This document shows positions 1 through 7,900 of a DNA stretch of 64,000 bases, piece by piece. Origin of the DNA: Paraburkholderia sp. UYCP14C (lineage in GTDB: Bacteria; Pseudomonadota; Gammaproteobacteria; Burkholderiales; Burkholderiaceae); the NCBI RefSeq assembly GCF_004197395.1, contig NZ_SELS01000022.1:1-64000 (forward strand), given 5' to 3'. The translations under genes were made by a program, and so were the position numbers. Position 1 is the first letter of the stretch, and each line of letters begins with the position of its first letter. The notes under the pieces are model-generated. The model made no database searches. It was given only the letters and a program-made list of their open reading frames with translations, and was not told the DNA's origin.

Positions 1-74
1 GTGGCGGCGGTGGTGGCGGTGGCGGTGGCGGTGGCGGTGGCGGTGGCGGTGGCGGTGGCGGTGGCGGTGGCGGA
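1..74 (+). repeat. GGC/GGT simple trinucleotide-hexanucleotide repeat
   Basis: About 24 uninterrupted GGN codons, mostly alternating GGT and GGC, encode poly-glycine. Such a tract can slip during replication, which would change the length of the glycine run in the protein without breaking the frame when the change is three or six bases. Confidence 0.85.
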
Positions 75-323
75 AGCAGCGGCGGCAGCGGCGGCAGCGG
101 GAGCGGGAGCGGCGGCTGCGGTTGTGGAGGCTCCAGCGGCGGCCCCGGTGGTGGCTTTGGCGGTGGACCCAGCGGTGGTTTCGGCGGTGCGAATGGTGGT
201 GGCTTTGGTGGTGGCTTCGGTGGCGGGTTCGGCGGAGGCCTTGGCGGAGGCTTCGGCGGCGGTCACGGAGGCAAGGGTGGCGGCAGCGGCGGCAGTGGCA
301 ACGGTGGCGGGAACGGGCACTAG
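3..323 (+). CDS. Glycine-rich protein, C-terminal part (5' end outside window)
   Basis: Read in frame 3 this is 106 codons ending in TAG at 321-323, with no stop back to the window edge. The first 24 codons are all glycine. A Ser/Gly linker follows, then a CGCGG cysteine motif near codons 39-43, then GGGF-type repeats with Phe about every fourth residue, ending in GNGGGNGH. Regular GGGF spacing is typical of glycine-rich structural or exported proteins, which is why this frame is preferred over the Ala/Val-rich frame 1, whose open frame runs on without order to 660. Start, signal peptide and N-terminal domain lie upstream and cannot be judged. Function is unknown. Confidence 0.6.
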   Translation, partial: GGGGGGGGGGGGGGGGGGGGGGGGSSGGSGGSGSGSGGCGCGGSSGGPGGGFGGGPSGGFGGANGGGFGGGFGGGFGGGLGGGFGGGHGGKGGGSGGSGNGGGNGH

Positions 324-341
324 GCGTGGCCCGCTTCCTCA

Positions 342-365
342 GGTAGGGGGCCCCCGCGCCCTACC
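342..365 (+). terminator. GC-rich hairpin after the glycine-rich gene
   Basis: GGTAGGG (342-348) pairs with CCCTACC (359-365), 18 bases after the stop codon at 323. There is no T-tract, so it may be only a weak terminator or an RNA-stabilising hairpin. Apart from this hairpin and the inverted repeat at 614-642, the 329-base gap 324-652 shows no gene or recognisable element. Confidence 0.35.
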
Positions 366-613
366 CGCCGGCGACATGTCCCGGCATACTGTCCGCTATC
401 CGCTGGCAACGGCGGTGGCGTCCCGATCCCCCGGTCGGGCGTCACCGCCCGAGGCCGGTCGGAGCGGCCCGCCCCGCCTTCGGCGCGCGCTGACGGCGTG
501 GCTCGCCGAGCGCGCGACCCGCGCCGCGCGCCGTCGCGCGAACCGCACCGTGAGCGGCGGGAACCCAACCTCCATTGCGTGCGAGTGTTATGGAACCAAT
601 CCGAGACGACCGC

Positions 614-642
614 CTCATATCAGATTCATCGTTCGATATGAG
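614..642 (+). promoter_or_regulatory. Inverted repeat overlapping the ribosome binding site of the Rap1a-like gene
   Basis: CTCATATC (614-621) is a perfect inverted repeat of GATATGAG (635-642), with 13 bases between. The right arm covers the start of the only purine-rich Shine-Dalgarno candidate (GAGGG, 640-644), and ATG follows at 653. As DNA it could be an operator. As RNA the stem would hide part of the ribosome binding site. Which of the two is inference. Confidence 0.45.
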
Positions 643-652
643 GGCCCACAAC

Positions 653-1114
653 ATGCATAGAAGCGTCCCCCCCTCCGCGACCCGCACGGCAGCCGCCGTG
701 CTAATGGTTACCGCCTTGGGCCTCGCATCGCTCGCCAATGCGCAAACACCCGCGCAGCCAATGGCGCAAACCCTGTCGCAAGCGGCGCCGCCGGTCGACC
801 CGAGCTTCTCCGCCTACTCGCTCGTACAGAGCTGCAAACAGCGTCACGACAACGTCGCGCAAGGGCAATGCGTCGGCGCGATCCGCGGCATCATCCACGG
901 TTATCAGTACGGCGTGCTGTTCCTCGCCCAACGCGCCACACTCCCCGCCAACGAAACCCAGCGCGTGTCGCTCTGCCTGCGCGACGTGCCGGTGTCGTCG
1001 ATCGTCGACGACTTCCTCGCCGACGCCGCCCAGGTGCCGGACGACGCGCTGCAGCACACCCCCGCCGAAGTCGCCGTGCTCGGCTCCGTGCATCAGCACC
1101 ACGCCTGCACCTGA
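653..1114 (+). CDS. Exported Rap1a/Tai-like small protein
   Basis: A 153-residue protein with a clear Sec signal peptide: a basic start, a hydrophobic core of Ala/Val/Leu, and cleavage near ANA-QTP around residue 30. The mature part has four cysteines and the pattern CVGAIRGIIHGYQYGV, then a conserved Leu/Asp-rich helix and a C-terminal HHAC, resembling the Rap1a/Tai fold of small periplasmic proteins (some are T6SS immunity proteins, many are uncharacterised). No T6SS effector lies beside it, so an immunity role is not supported here. The ATG at 653 is chosen over upstream starts because the signal peptide begins there and GAGGG lies eight bases before it. Confidence 0.75.
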   Translation: MHRSVPPSATRTAAAVLMVTALGLASLANAQTPAQPMAQTLSQAAPPVDPSFSAYSLVQSCKQRHDNVAQGQCVGAIRGIIHGYQYGVLFLAQRATLPANETQRVSLCLRDVPVSSIVDDFLADAAQVPDDALQHTPAEVAVLGSVHQHHACT

Positions 1115-1207
1115 GCGCCGCGCCGGCGCGAGCGGCGTGAGCGCCGCCCACAGCGCTTCGAGCCTCGCGCGCCGCCGCTCCGCAACGGGCGGCGGTCGCG
1201 CCAGGGC

Positions 1208-2053
1208 TTACAACATCTCCAGCGCACGCTTGCCGCGCGGCGGCTTGAAGTACGCGTCGAGCGCGGCGAGTTCGCCGGCTTCCAGCACCAGTTGCGACGC
1301 GCGATGGTTGTCGCGCACATGCTCGACGCGCGCCGCCTTCGGAATCGCGCACACGTTGGGCTTGCCCAGCACCCACGCGAGCGCCACCTGAAACACGGAG
1401 ACGCCGCGCGCGTCGGCGATGTCGTCGAGCGGCGAGCGTTTGGGCAGCCGCGCATGATCGATCGGGCTGTATGCCATCGCCGGCATGCCGCGCGCGGCGA
1501 GCCAGGGCAGCAGATCGAACTCCGGCCCGCGCCGCGCCACGTTGTACAGAATCTGATTGGTCGCGCACGCATCGCCGCCCGGTGTCGCGACGAGTTCTTC
1601 CATGTCGTCGGTATCGAAGTTGCTCACGCCCCAGTACCGGATCTTGCCCGCGCGCCGCAGCGCCTCGAAGCCGTCGACGGTCTCCGCGAGCGGCACCGAG
1701 CCGGGCCAGTGCAGCAGATACAGATCGAGCCGGTCCGTCTTCAAACGCTTCAGGCTCTGCTCGCACGCGGCGATCACGCCGCGCCGGCTGGCGTTGTGCG
1801 GATACACCTTGCTCACCAGAAACACCTTGTCGCGCAAACCGGCGAGCGCTTCGCCCAGCAGCGATTCGGTCGCGCCGTCGCCGTACATTTCGGCGGTGTC
1901 GATCAGCGTCATGCCGAGTTCGACGCCGCAACGCAGCGCATCGATTTCCGCCGCGCGTCGTGCCCGCTGCTCGCCCATCTCCCACGTGCCCTGCCCCAGC
2001 GCCGGAATGCGCTCGCCGCCCGGCAGGCTCACGCTCGCGATCTCGCTCGTCAT
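1208..2053 (-). CDS. Aldo/keto reductase
   Basis: A 281-residue (alpha/beta)8 aldo/keto reductase. The catalytic tetrad is visible as Asp52 and Tyr57 (IDTAEMYG), Lys82 (SKVYP) and His115 (LLHWPG), and the NADPH-binding stretch IPKAARVEHVRDN lies near the C-terminus. Short loops and length resemble the YeaE/DkgA-like bacterial reductases that reduce methylglyoxal and other aldehydes with NADPH in the cytosol; the substrate cannot be read from sequence. The ATG at 2053 is preferred because GAGGAGT lies just upstream; a longer reading from 2116 has no such site. It is convergent with the Rap1a-like gene and divergent from the GntR gene. Confidence 0.9.
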   Translation of the reverse strand: MTSEIASVSLPGGERIPALGQGTWEMGEQRARRAAEIDALRCGVELGMTLIDTAEMYGDGATESLLGEALAGLRDKVFLVSKVYPHNASRRGVIAACEQSLKRLKTDRLDLYLLHWPGSVPLAETVDGFEALRRAGKIRYWGVSNFDTDDMEELVATPGGDACATNQILYNVARRGPEFDLLPWLAARGMPAMAYSPIDHARLPKRSPLDDIADARGVSVFQVALAWVLGKPNVCAIPKAARVEHVRDNHRASQLVLEAGELAALDAYFKPPRGKRALEML

Positions 2054-2248
2054 GCTGACTCCTCGAAAGTGGTTCGATCCGGATGCGATGCGACGGCATG
2101 CCGCCTCATCACGCAACGCATGCTACGAAAAACATCGCGACGAGTTTAGCGGCTCCGCGGCCTCACCGTGGCGCGCCTGGCAAAAGCCCGCTATAACGGG
2201 ACGCGCCGATGTTTTAAAATTGCCGCTTGCCCATCTTGCGTGAGCCCC

Positions 2249-2995
2249 ATGACCTCTGCCTCGGAAGACCGCTGGCGCGACCTGCGCCCGGACCCGGAAA
2301 ACGACACACCGCTCTATCTGCAACTTGCCCGCAAGCTCGGCAGCGCGATCCACGAAAACCGCTGGAACGCCGGCGAGGCATTGCCCTCGGAGCGCGTGCT
2401 GTCGGAGGCGCTCGGCGTGTCGCGCATCACGTCGCGCAAGGCGATCGCGCTGCTCGTCGAGCAGGGTTTGATCCGCCGCACCCAGGGCGCGGGCAGCTTC
2501 ATCACGCCGCGCTATGAAGATCCGTTGTCACGGCTGTCGAGCTTCAGCGAAATGCTGCGGCGGCGCGGCTTCACGCCGAGTTCGAAATGGCTGTCGCGCG
2601 AAATCTCGCCGGCCAATCGCGACGAGGTGATCCAGCTGGGGCTGTCGCCGGCCGCAGCGGTCACGCGGCTGCGGCGGCTGCGGCTCGCCGACGGCATCGT
2701 GATGGCGGTCGAGAATTCGACGTTCCCGGCCGCGGTGATTCCCGATCCGCAGGCAATCGGCGACTCGCTGTACACGTATCTGGAGAATCGCGGCCTGACG
2801 ATCGTGCGAGCGTTGCAGCACTTCCGCGCGGTGAACGCGAGCGATGAGATCGCGCAGCAGATGAGCATCGCGCCGAACGAGGCGCTGCTGTTGATCACGC
2901 GCGTTGGCTATACGGCGGATCAGCGGGCCATTGAGTTGACCGATACGTACTGCCGCAACGATTACTACGACTTCGTGGCGGAGTTGCGGAAGTAG
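2249..2995 (+). CDS. GntR-family regulator, HutC/NagR type
   Basis: A 248-residue regulator. The winged HTH of the GntR family occupies about residues 15-85 (LPSERVLSEALGVSRITSRKAI), followed by a UTRA ligand-binding domain to the C-terminus. The segment SSFSEMLRRRGFTPSSK joining the two is typical of NagR/HutC-type regulators that sense sugar phosphates or amino-acid derivatives. No N-acetylglucosamine genes lie beside it, so the ligand is open. It is divergent from the aldo/keto reductase, which it may control. The ATG at 2249 begins the conserved part; upstream in-frame codons look non-coding. Confidence 0.88.
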   Translation: MTSASEDRWRDLRPDPENDTPLYLQLARKLGSAIHENRWNAGEALPSERVLSEALGVSRITSRKAIALLVEQGLIRRTQGAGSFITPRYEDPLSRLSSFSEMLRRRGFTPSSKWLSREISPANRDEVIQLGLSPAAAVTRLRRLRLADGIVMAVENSTFPAAVIPDPQAIGDSLYTYLENRGLTIVRALQHFRAVNASDEIAQQMSIAPNEALLLITRVGYTADQRAIELTDTYCRNDYYDFVAELRK

Positions 2996-3067
2996 ACACG
3001 GTGGATGGGCGGTCGAGCTCGCTTCGCTCCTAAACGCGACGCTCCGCACGCCACCCCTGCAACCTCG

Positions 3068-4477
3068 TTACGTCCACCGGGCTTCATGCGCGCCGATGCG
3101 CGCCGGCGGCAGCGCATAGAACGCGGGCGTCTGCGCCAGTTCCTCTGCGGGTAGCACACCGAGCACGCGCCCGAACTCCGATTGCACACTCGCGACGCAA
3201 TCGCGTACGTCGTCGAGCGACACCTCCGGCGCCTGCTGCCCATCGGCCAGCAGCCCGAACGACTGCAGCCAGCGCCCGGTCTGCGCCAGCGACACCTTCA
3301 CATGCCAGCTCCCGCCCTCGCGTGCCCTCCGCGCGAGCGCGACCATCGCGCCGAACGCGGCCAGATAGCCGGTCGCGTGATCGAGCGCCTGGCACGGCAG
3401 ATGCCGCGGCGCGGCCGCCCCCGCCGCCGCGCGCTCCGTCCACGCGATGCCGCTTGCCGATTGCACCAGACTATCGAAGCCGCGTCGCTGCGCCCACGGC
3501 CCCGTGTGCCCGTATGCGCACACCGACACATAGACGATGCCGGGCCGCAGCCGCGCCAGTTCGTCCGGCCCGAAGCCGCGCGCCGCGAGCGCGCCTGGAC
3601 GATACGCCTGCAGGAACACGTCGGCATCGCGCGCGAGTCCGCGCAACGTGTCGCAGCCGGCCGCGTCGCGCAGATCGACGAGGGCCGAACGCTTGCCGCG
3701 GCCGTTGTCGATCACGAGCGGTGCGATGTTCGGCAGATGCGGTCCGTTGATCGTCAGCACGTCGGCGCCATGATGCGCGAGCGCACGGCCGGCCACCGGT
3801 CCGGCGATGATCCGCGACAGATCCAGCACCCGTACACCCGCGAGCGGACGGTCGATGCCGGGTTCAGCGTCGGCGTCGGCGTGGCGCGGCGGCTCGGCCG
3901 GCGCGTCGCCGATACGCTCGATCTCGAACAGCGGCAAGCGCGCGATCGCTTTGGCCTGCTCGAGCGCGGCCCATTCGTCGGGCGTGCGAATCAACGCCGC
4001 GCACAGGCCCGCGTCGGCGAGCGTGCGATCGAGCGTCGCGCCCTCCCAGCCGCGAATCGCTGCCGCCACCGACTCGCGCCCGTTGTCGCAGCCGAGCACC
4101 TCGAGCACCCCCTTCAGGTGATGCGCGAAATTCGTATGCAGCTGAATCCAGCGGCCGTCGCCCGTTTCGTAGAAGCCGGTGACCGGATCGCGCAGCGCGG
4201 GCGGCGGCCCATCGTCGATGCGCAGATAGCGTTCGCTGCGAAACGCCGCCAGCGCGCGACGCATCTGCACCGACACCTGCTGCCTGCGTCCGCTGCGCAA
4301 GCGCCAGTATTCGGCGGCGGCGAGGCCCGTCGCGGCGATGGTCGACGACGCGAGGCTGCCGACGCGGTAGACCGACGGCAAGCCGGGGTCCGCGCCGGTG
4401 AGCGACACGGCGTGCAGCGCGACCGGATCGCAGCCGGCGAGGGTCCAGATGTGCTTGAGGGCGAGTTCGGGCGTCAT
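3068..4477 (-). CDS. Class III CoA-transferase (CaiB/BaiF) with rearranged halves
   Basis: A 469-residue protein of the class III CoA-transferase superfamily, which moves CoA between carboxylic acids. The usual opening motif LAGVRVLDLSRIIAGP appears only at residues 212-227, and the likely catalytic Asp is Asp366 in LDHATGYLAA. Residues 45-180 instead resemble the later half of a normal family member (TGLAAAEYWRLRSGR, then GFYETGDGRWIQL, then a helical end). The order is therefore second half, then first half, with the central helix present twice. It is divergent from the HTH-citrate synthase gene, 127 bases away, which suggests a shared acyl-CoA pathway; the substrate is unknown. Confidence 0.85.
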   Translation of the reverse strand: MTPELALKHIWTLAGCDPVALHAVSLTGADPGLPSVYRVGSLASSTIAATGLAAAEYWRLRSGRRQQVSVQMRRALAAFRSERYLRIDDGPPPALRDPVTGFYETGDGRWIQLHTNFAHHLKGVLEVLGCDNGRESVAAAIRGWEGATLDRTLADAGLCAALIRTPDEWAALEQAKAIARLPLFEIERIGDAPAEPPRHADADAEPGIDRPLAGVRVLDLSRIIAGPVAGRALAHHGADVLTINGPHLPNIAPLVIDNGRGKRSALVDLRDAAGCDTLRGLARDADVFLQAYRPGALAARGFGPDELARLRPGIVYVSVCAYGHTGPWAQRRGFDSLVQSASGIAWTERAAAGAAAPRHLPCQALDHATGYLAAFGAMVALARRAREGGSWHVKVSLAQTGRWLQSFGLLADGQQAPEVSLDDVRDCVASVQSEFGRVLGVLPAEELAQTPAFYALPPARIGAHEARWT

Positions 4478-4545
4478 GGCATCGAGGCGCGGTGGCCGCG
4501 CGGACTGGAAGCAGGTGCACCGAGTCTAAATTTGCGCGTTGCTGC

Positions 4546-4582
4546 AATCAATCTTGATTATGATAATCAACATATATTGATT
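4546..4582. promoter_or_regulatory. Four-half-site palindromic operator in a divergent promoter
   Basis: Four TTGATT half-sites in alternating orientation occur within 37 bases: AATCAA 4546-4551, TTGATT 4554-4559, AATCAA 4565-4570 and TTGATT 4577-4582. The central pair forms a perfect 17-base element, TTGATTA-TGA-TAATCAA (4554-4570). The stretch is AT-rich in GC-rich surroundings and sits between the CoA-transferase and HTH-citrate synthase starts. It is probably the binding site of a dimeric regulator, plausibly the HTH domain of the citrate synthase fusion. Confidence 0.7.
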
Positions 4583-4604
4583 TCTTCGGTTTCCGCACGA
4601 TTTC

Positions 4605-5846
4605 ATGCCAACCCCGATTTACCTGACCGCCGCCGAAGCGGCCGCGACGCTCGGCGTCAGCTTGCCGACGCTGTATGCATACGTGAGCCGCGGCATGCTC
4701 GGCTCATCACCGGATGCGCAAGGCAGGCATCGGCTCTACGATGCCGCCGAGGTGCGCCGTCTCGCGCGTCGCAAGGCGGACGGCAAGCGCGCCGGCAAAG
4801 TCGCGCAGAAGGTGCTCGACTGGGGCGTGCCGGTGCTCGAATCGTCGATCACGCTGGTCGCAGACGGTCGGCTGCTGTATCGCGGGCACGATGCGATCGA
4901 GCTCGCGTGCAGCGCGTCACTCGAAGACGTCGCGGCGCTGCTGTGGGAATGCAGCGCGCGGCGCATCGCCGATGCGCCCGCCGTGCCGCTCGCCCCCGCG
5001 CAATGGGCCGCGTGGCTCAAGCTGTGGAGTGACAGCACGCCGCTCGACCGTGCGCTGGTGCTGCTGCCGGCCGCAGCCGCGCAGATGCCGCGGGTGTGGG
5101 CGCTCGGCCGCGATGCACAGCTCGACACCGCGTGCGCCGTGATGCGGCTGCTTGCCGCCGCGATGCTGCCGGCGGCGCCGTCGAACGAACCGCTGCATCG
5201 GCAGATCGCGACGGCCTGGCGGGTGCGCAGCCGGCAGCAAAGCGGGCTGCTGCGCGCGGCGCTGGTCGCCTGCGCGGATCACGAGCTGAACGCGTCGACT
5301 TTCACGGTCCGCTGCATCACGTCGACGGGCACGCATCTGTTCGGCGCGGTCGCGGGCGGCCTCGCGGCGCTCGCCGGGCCGCGTCACGGCGGCGAAACCG
5401 TGCGCATCGCCGCGCTGCTCGATGAGGCGTCGCGCTCGCCCGAGCTGGACCGCTACCTGGCGACCCGTCTCGCGCACCACGAGCACGGCGCGCAAGGTCC
5501 GGTGCTGTCGGGCTTCGGTCATCCGCTCTATCCGGACGGCGATCCGCGCGCGCGCTTGTTGCTGACGATGCTCGCCGACTGTGCGCCGGCCCGCTCGCCG
5601 CTCGACGAGGTACTGCAGCTTGCGCGAGCCGTGCGCGAAACGACCGGCGCGGAGCCGACGGTGGACTTCGCGCTGGCGGCGATCGAGCGCGTGCTCGGCC
5701 TGCCGACGGGGGCCGCGTTCACGCTGTTCGCGCTCGGGCGGGTGGTCGGCTGGATCGCGCACGCGATGGAGCAGACGCGCGATGGCCGGTTGATCCGGCC
5801 GCGGGCGCGGTATATCGGGGAGTACGAGGCGGGAGGGGGAGCTTAG
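4605..5846 (+). CDS. HTH-citrate synthase fusion protein
   Basis: A 413-residue protein. Residues 1-55 form an excisionase/MerR-like HTH (YLTAAEAAATLGVSLPTLYAYV, then GRHRLYDAAEVRRL). Residues 70-405 are a citrate synthase fold with the hallmark residues in place: His226 in CADHELNAST, HGGE at 261-264, His306 in GFGHPLYPDGDPRA, and Asp354 in PTVDFALAAI. The enzyme part could therefore still condense an acyl-CoA with oxaloacetate or a similar keto acid (citrate or 2-methylcitrate synthase-like). The fused DNA-binding domain suggests a metabolite-sensing regulator or a moonlighting enzyme. It is divergent from the CoA-transferase across a palindromic operator. Confidence 0.88.
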   Translation: MPTPIYLTAAEAAATLGVSLPTLYAYVSRGMLGSSPDAQGRHRLYDAAEVRRLARRKADGKRAGKVAQKVLDWGVPVLESSITLVADGRLLYRGHDAIELACSASLEDVAALLWECSARRIADAPAVPLAPAQWAAWLKLWSDSTPLDRALVLLPAAAAQMPRVWALGRDAQLDTACAVMRLLAAAMLPAAPSNEPLHRQIATAWRVRSRQQSGLLRAALVACADHELNASTFTVRCITSTGTHLFGAVAGGLAALAGPRHGGETVRIAALLDEASRSPELDRYLATRLAHHEHGAQGPVLSGFGHPLYPDGDPRARLLLTMLADCAPARSPLDEVLQLARAVRETTGAEPTVDFALAAIERVLGLPTGAAFTLFALGRVVGWIAHAMEQTRDGRLIRPRARYIGEYEAGGGA

Positions 5847-5926
5847 GGGCTGCCCAGGGGCTGCTCAAGGGCTGCTTGGGTGCCGCGCCGGGTTTGCAAC
5901 GCGGCGGCCCGCGATTCACCCCCGCC

Positions 5927-6232
5927 TCAGACCGCGCCTGGCCGACGCGCCAGCCAGGCCGGCATCGCCCAGCCGAGTAGCAGTGTCGGCAACTTGCGCT
6001 CCGAGCCGCTCGCCAGCGCGAAACGCGCCCCCGCCTGCCCCGCGCTGATCCATGCCACCGATCCACGCGCCAACTCGATGGACTCCCCCGCCGCCAGCCA
6101 GTGATCCTCATGCTCGCCCTCGACGGTCAGCCAGATGTTGCCGCTGATCACCTTGAAAATCGTCGGACGCGCGACCTGCCAAGCCGCGGCGGGCTCGCTA
6201 TGTTCCAACTCGAAAACTCGAACTTCTCGCAT
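5927..6232 (-). CDS. DUF2917 cupin-like protein
   Basis: A 101-residue protein of the DUF2917 type: a small beta-barrel with WLTVEGEHEDHWLAAGESIEL as the most conserved block and a Gly/Leu/Trp-rich end. Its biochemical role is unknown. The ATG at 6232 is set by a strong GAGGAGA site; the longer open frame to 6505 runs across the divergent promoter and is not credible. It is paired head to head with a MocR regulator, which probably controls it. Confidence 0.8.
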   Translation of the reverse strand: MREVRVFELEHSEPAAAWQVARPTIFKVISGNIWLTVEGEHEDHWLAAGESIELARGSVAWISAGQAGARFALASGSERKLPTLLLGWAMPAWLARRPGAV

Positions 6233-6301
6233 CGCCGTTCTCCTCGAAGAACTTTCTGTTGTACCGATTATTGACGTGCGATGATCGAAGTCCCATGCAC
6301 A

Positions 6302-6349
6302 GTTCCGAACACTTTCATCGGAACTGTTCAGTCGAAAAACCGAACAGTT
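6302..6349. promoter_or_regulatory. Nested inverted repeats in the DUF2917 / MocR divergent promoter
   Basis: Two perfect inverted repeats overlap: GTTCCGA (6302-6308) with TCGGAAC (6318-6324), and AACTGTTC (6322-6329) with GAACAGTT (6342-6349). Repeated GAAC/GTTC half-sites about ten bases or a multiple apart are what a dimeric regulator would bind. MocR proteins typically act on such sites beside their own gene, so autoregulation plus control of the DUF2917 gene is the likely role. Confidence 0.6.
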
Positions 6350-6413
6350 GGCATGGCTCGCGCGACGCTGGTCAAGAGCTTTCGCGTTCGCCAGTCGGCG
6401 CAAGAAGGCAGGT

Positions 6414-7832
6414 ATGAAACTCGAAATCGAACTCGATCGGGACAACGGCGTGCCGCTGACGGAGCAGATCGTCGCGGGCGTCTCGGCATGGATCCGCTCG
6501 CGCAATGCGCATCCCGGCTCGAAGCTGCCGTCGATCCGCCAGTTCGCCGCCGACTTCAGCGTAAGCCGCTTTCCGGTGATCGAGGCATACGATCGGCTGG
6601 TGTCGCTCGGCTATGTCGACTCGCGCCACGGCTCCGGCTTCTACGTCTCGGACCGTCAGCCGACGGACATGCGCTGCCAGGGCACTTCGGACCCGCGCCG
6701 TGCCGATGTCGAGTCGGACCATTTGCTGGAGCAGTTCAACTTTCCGGGCGAGACGCTGAAGCTCAGCACCGGTTTCATTCCCGAAAGCTGGCGCGACATC
6801 GATGGCATTGCGCAGGCGATCCGCCACGTGTCGCGAACCGACCCGGCGAGCATGGTCGAGTACGCGACGCCGCTCGGCAACCCGGTCCTGCGCGAGCAGT
6901 TGCGCGGCCGCATTGGCCAGTTGGGCATCCAGGCGGACGCGTCGCAAATTCTGATCACCAATGGCGCGAGTCAGGCATTCGATCTGCTTGTGCGCTACAT
7001 GCTCAAGCCAGGTGACACGATCTTTGTCGAGGATCCTGGCTACTACAACCTGTACGGGCTGCTGCGACTGCACGGCATGAAGCTGATCGGCATTCCGCGC
7101 ACCGGCAATGGTCCCGACCTCGACGTGATGCAGGCGCAACTGAAGCTGCACCGGCCCAGATTGCTGCTCATCAACACCGTGTTTCACAACCCGACCGGCA
7201 CCACGGTCGCACCGCAGGTCGCGTTCCGTTTGCTGCAAATGGCGCGTGAGCATGGCTTCCAGATCATCGAAGACGATATCTACGCGGACTTTCAGACCGA
7301 GATCACCGACCGCCTCGCCACCCTCGACCAACTCGAGCAGGTGATCTACATCGGCGGATTGTCGAAGACGCTGTCGTCGTCGCTACGGATCGGCTGCGTG
7401 GTAGCGAATCACGCGATCATCAAGGATCTGGTCGACATCAAGATGCTGACGAGCATCGGCGGCTCGCGCTTTGCCGAGGCGGTGGCGGTGTCGATGCTGG
7501 AGCGCGGCGCATATCGCAAATATCTGGAGCGATTGCGCCGGCAGATGCGCGGCGCGCTCGGCTCGACCGTCCAGACACTCGAAGATGCCGGCTGGGAGAT
7601 TTTCGAAGAGCCAGCAGGCGGCAAGTTCGTGTGGGCGCGCGTGCCCCATGTCGCGGATGCCGAACGGCTGGTTGAATGCGGCGTGCCGCTCGGTGTGACG
7701 GTGCTGCCCGGACAACACTTCAGGCCGAATCGGGAGGCGAGCCCGTGGATCCGGATTCATGTGGCGTTTGGCAACGAGCCACGGGCGCAGGCGTTTTTTC
7801 ATGCGGCGGCGCAGTTGCCGCCTGATGCGTGA
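6414..7832 (+). CDS. MocR-type PLP-dependent transcriptional regulator
   Basis: A 472-residue fusion of an N-terminal GntR winged HTH (about 1-78; LPSIRQFAADFSVSRFPVIEAYDRL) with a fold-type I aminotransferase domain (about 110-465). The PLP-binding lysine is Lys318 in IGGLSKTLSS, and the cofactor-site NPTG motif is present in VFHNPTGTTV. Such proteins use PLP as a sensor cofactor and bind DNA as dimers. The ATG at 6414 follows AAGAAGG by five bases. Divergent from the DUF2917 gene, with nested inverted repeats between them. The amino compound or aldehyde sensed is not known. Confidence 0.92.
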   Translation: MKLEIELDRDNGVPLTEQIVAGVSAWIRSRNAHPGSKLPSIRQFAADFSVSRFPVIEAYDRLVSLGYVDSRHGSGFYVSDRQPTDMRCQGTSDPRRADVESDHLLEQFNFPGETLKLSTGFIPESWRDIDGIAQAIRHVSRTDPASMVEYATPLGNPVLREQLRGRIGQLGIQADASQILITNGASQAFDLLVRYMLKPGDTIFVEDPGYYNLYGLLRLHGMKLIGIPRTGNGPDLDVMQAQLKLHRPRLLLINTVFHNPTGTTVAPQVAFRLLQMAREHGFQIIEDDIYADFQTEITDRLATLDQLEQVIYIGGLSKTLSSSLRIGCVVANHAIIKDLVDIKMLTSIGGSRFAEAVAVSMLERGAYRKYLERLRRQMRGALGSTVQTLEDAGWEIFEEPAGGKFVWARVPHVADAERLVECGVPLGVTVLPGQHFRPNREASPWIRIHVAFGNEPRAQAFFHAAAQLPPDA

Positions 7833-7900
7833 ACACCGCGTGAAGTGGGGCCGTGACGCAGCATCGGCAGGTGCGCAACACGCCGCCGTCCGCTGCGCCG

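Noticed and set aside
1-74. CRISPR array or minisatellite with spacers
   Set aside because: The short GGC/GGT units are contiguous without unique spacers; it is a simple coding repeat.
1-660. 219-codon Ala/Val-rich open frame on the plus strand
   Set aside because: It is the shifted reading of a GGN repeat and then runs through a non-coding gap with no domain, signal or ribosome binding site; frame 3 gives an orderly glycine-rich protein with its own stop.
653-1114. T6SS immunity gene
   Set aside because: The fold resembles Rap1a/Tai, but no effector or T6SS gene is adjacent, so only the family-level call is supported.
3182-5032. 616-codon open frame on the plus strand
   Set aside because: Antisense to the CoA-transferase gene and running into the HTH-citrate synthase gene in another frame; Arg/His/Ala-rich composition typical of high-GC shadows.
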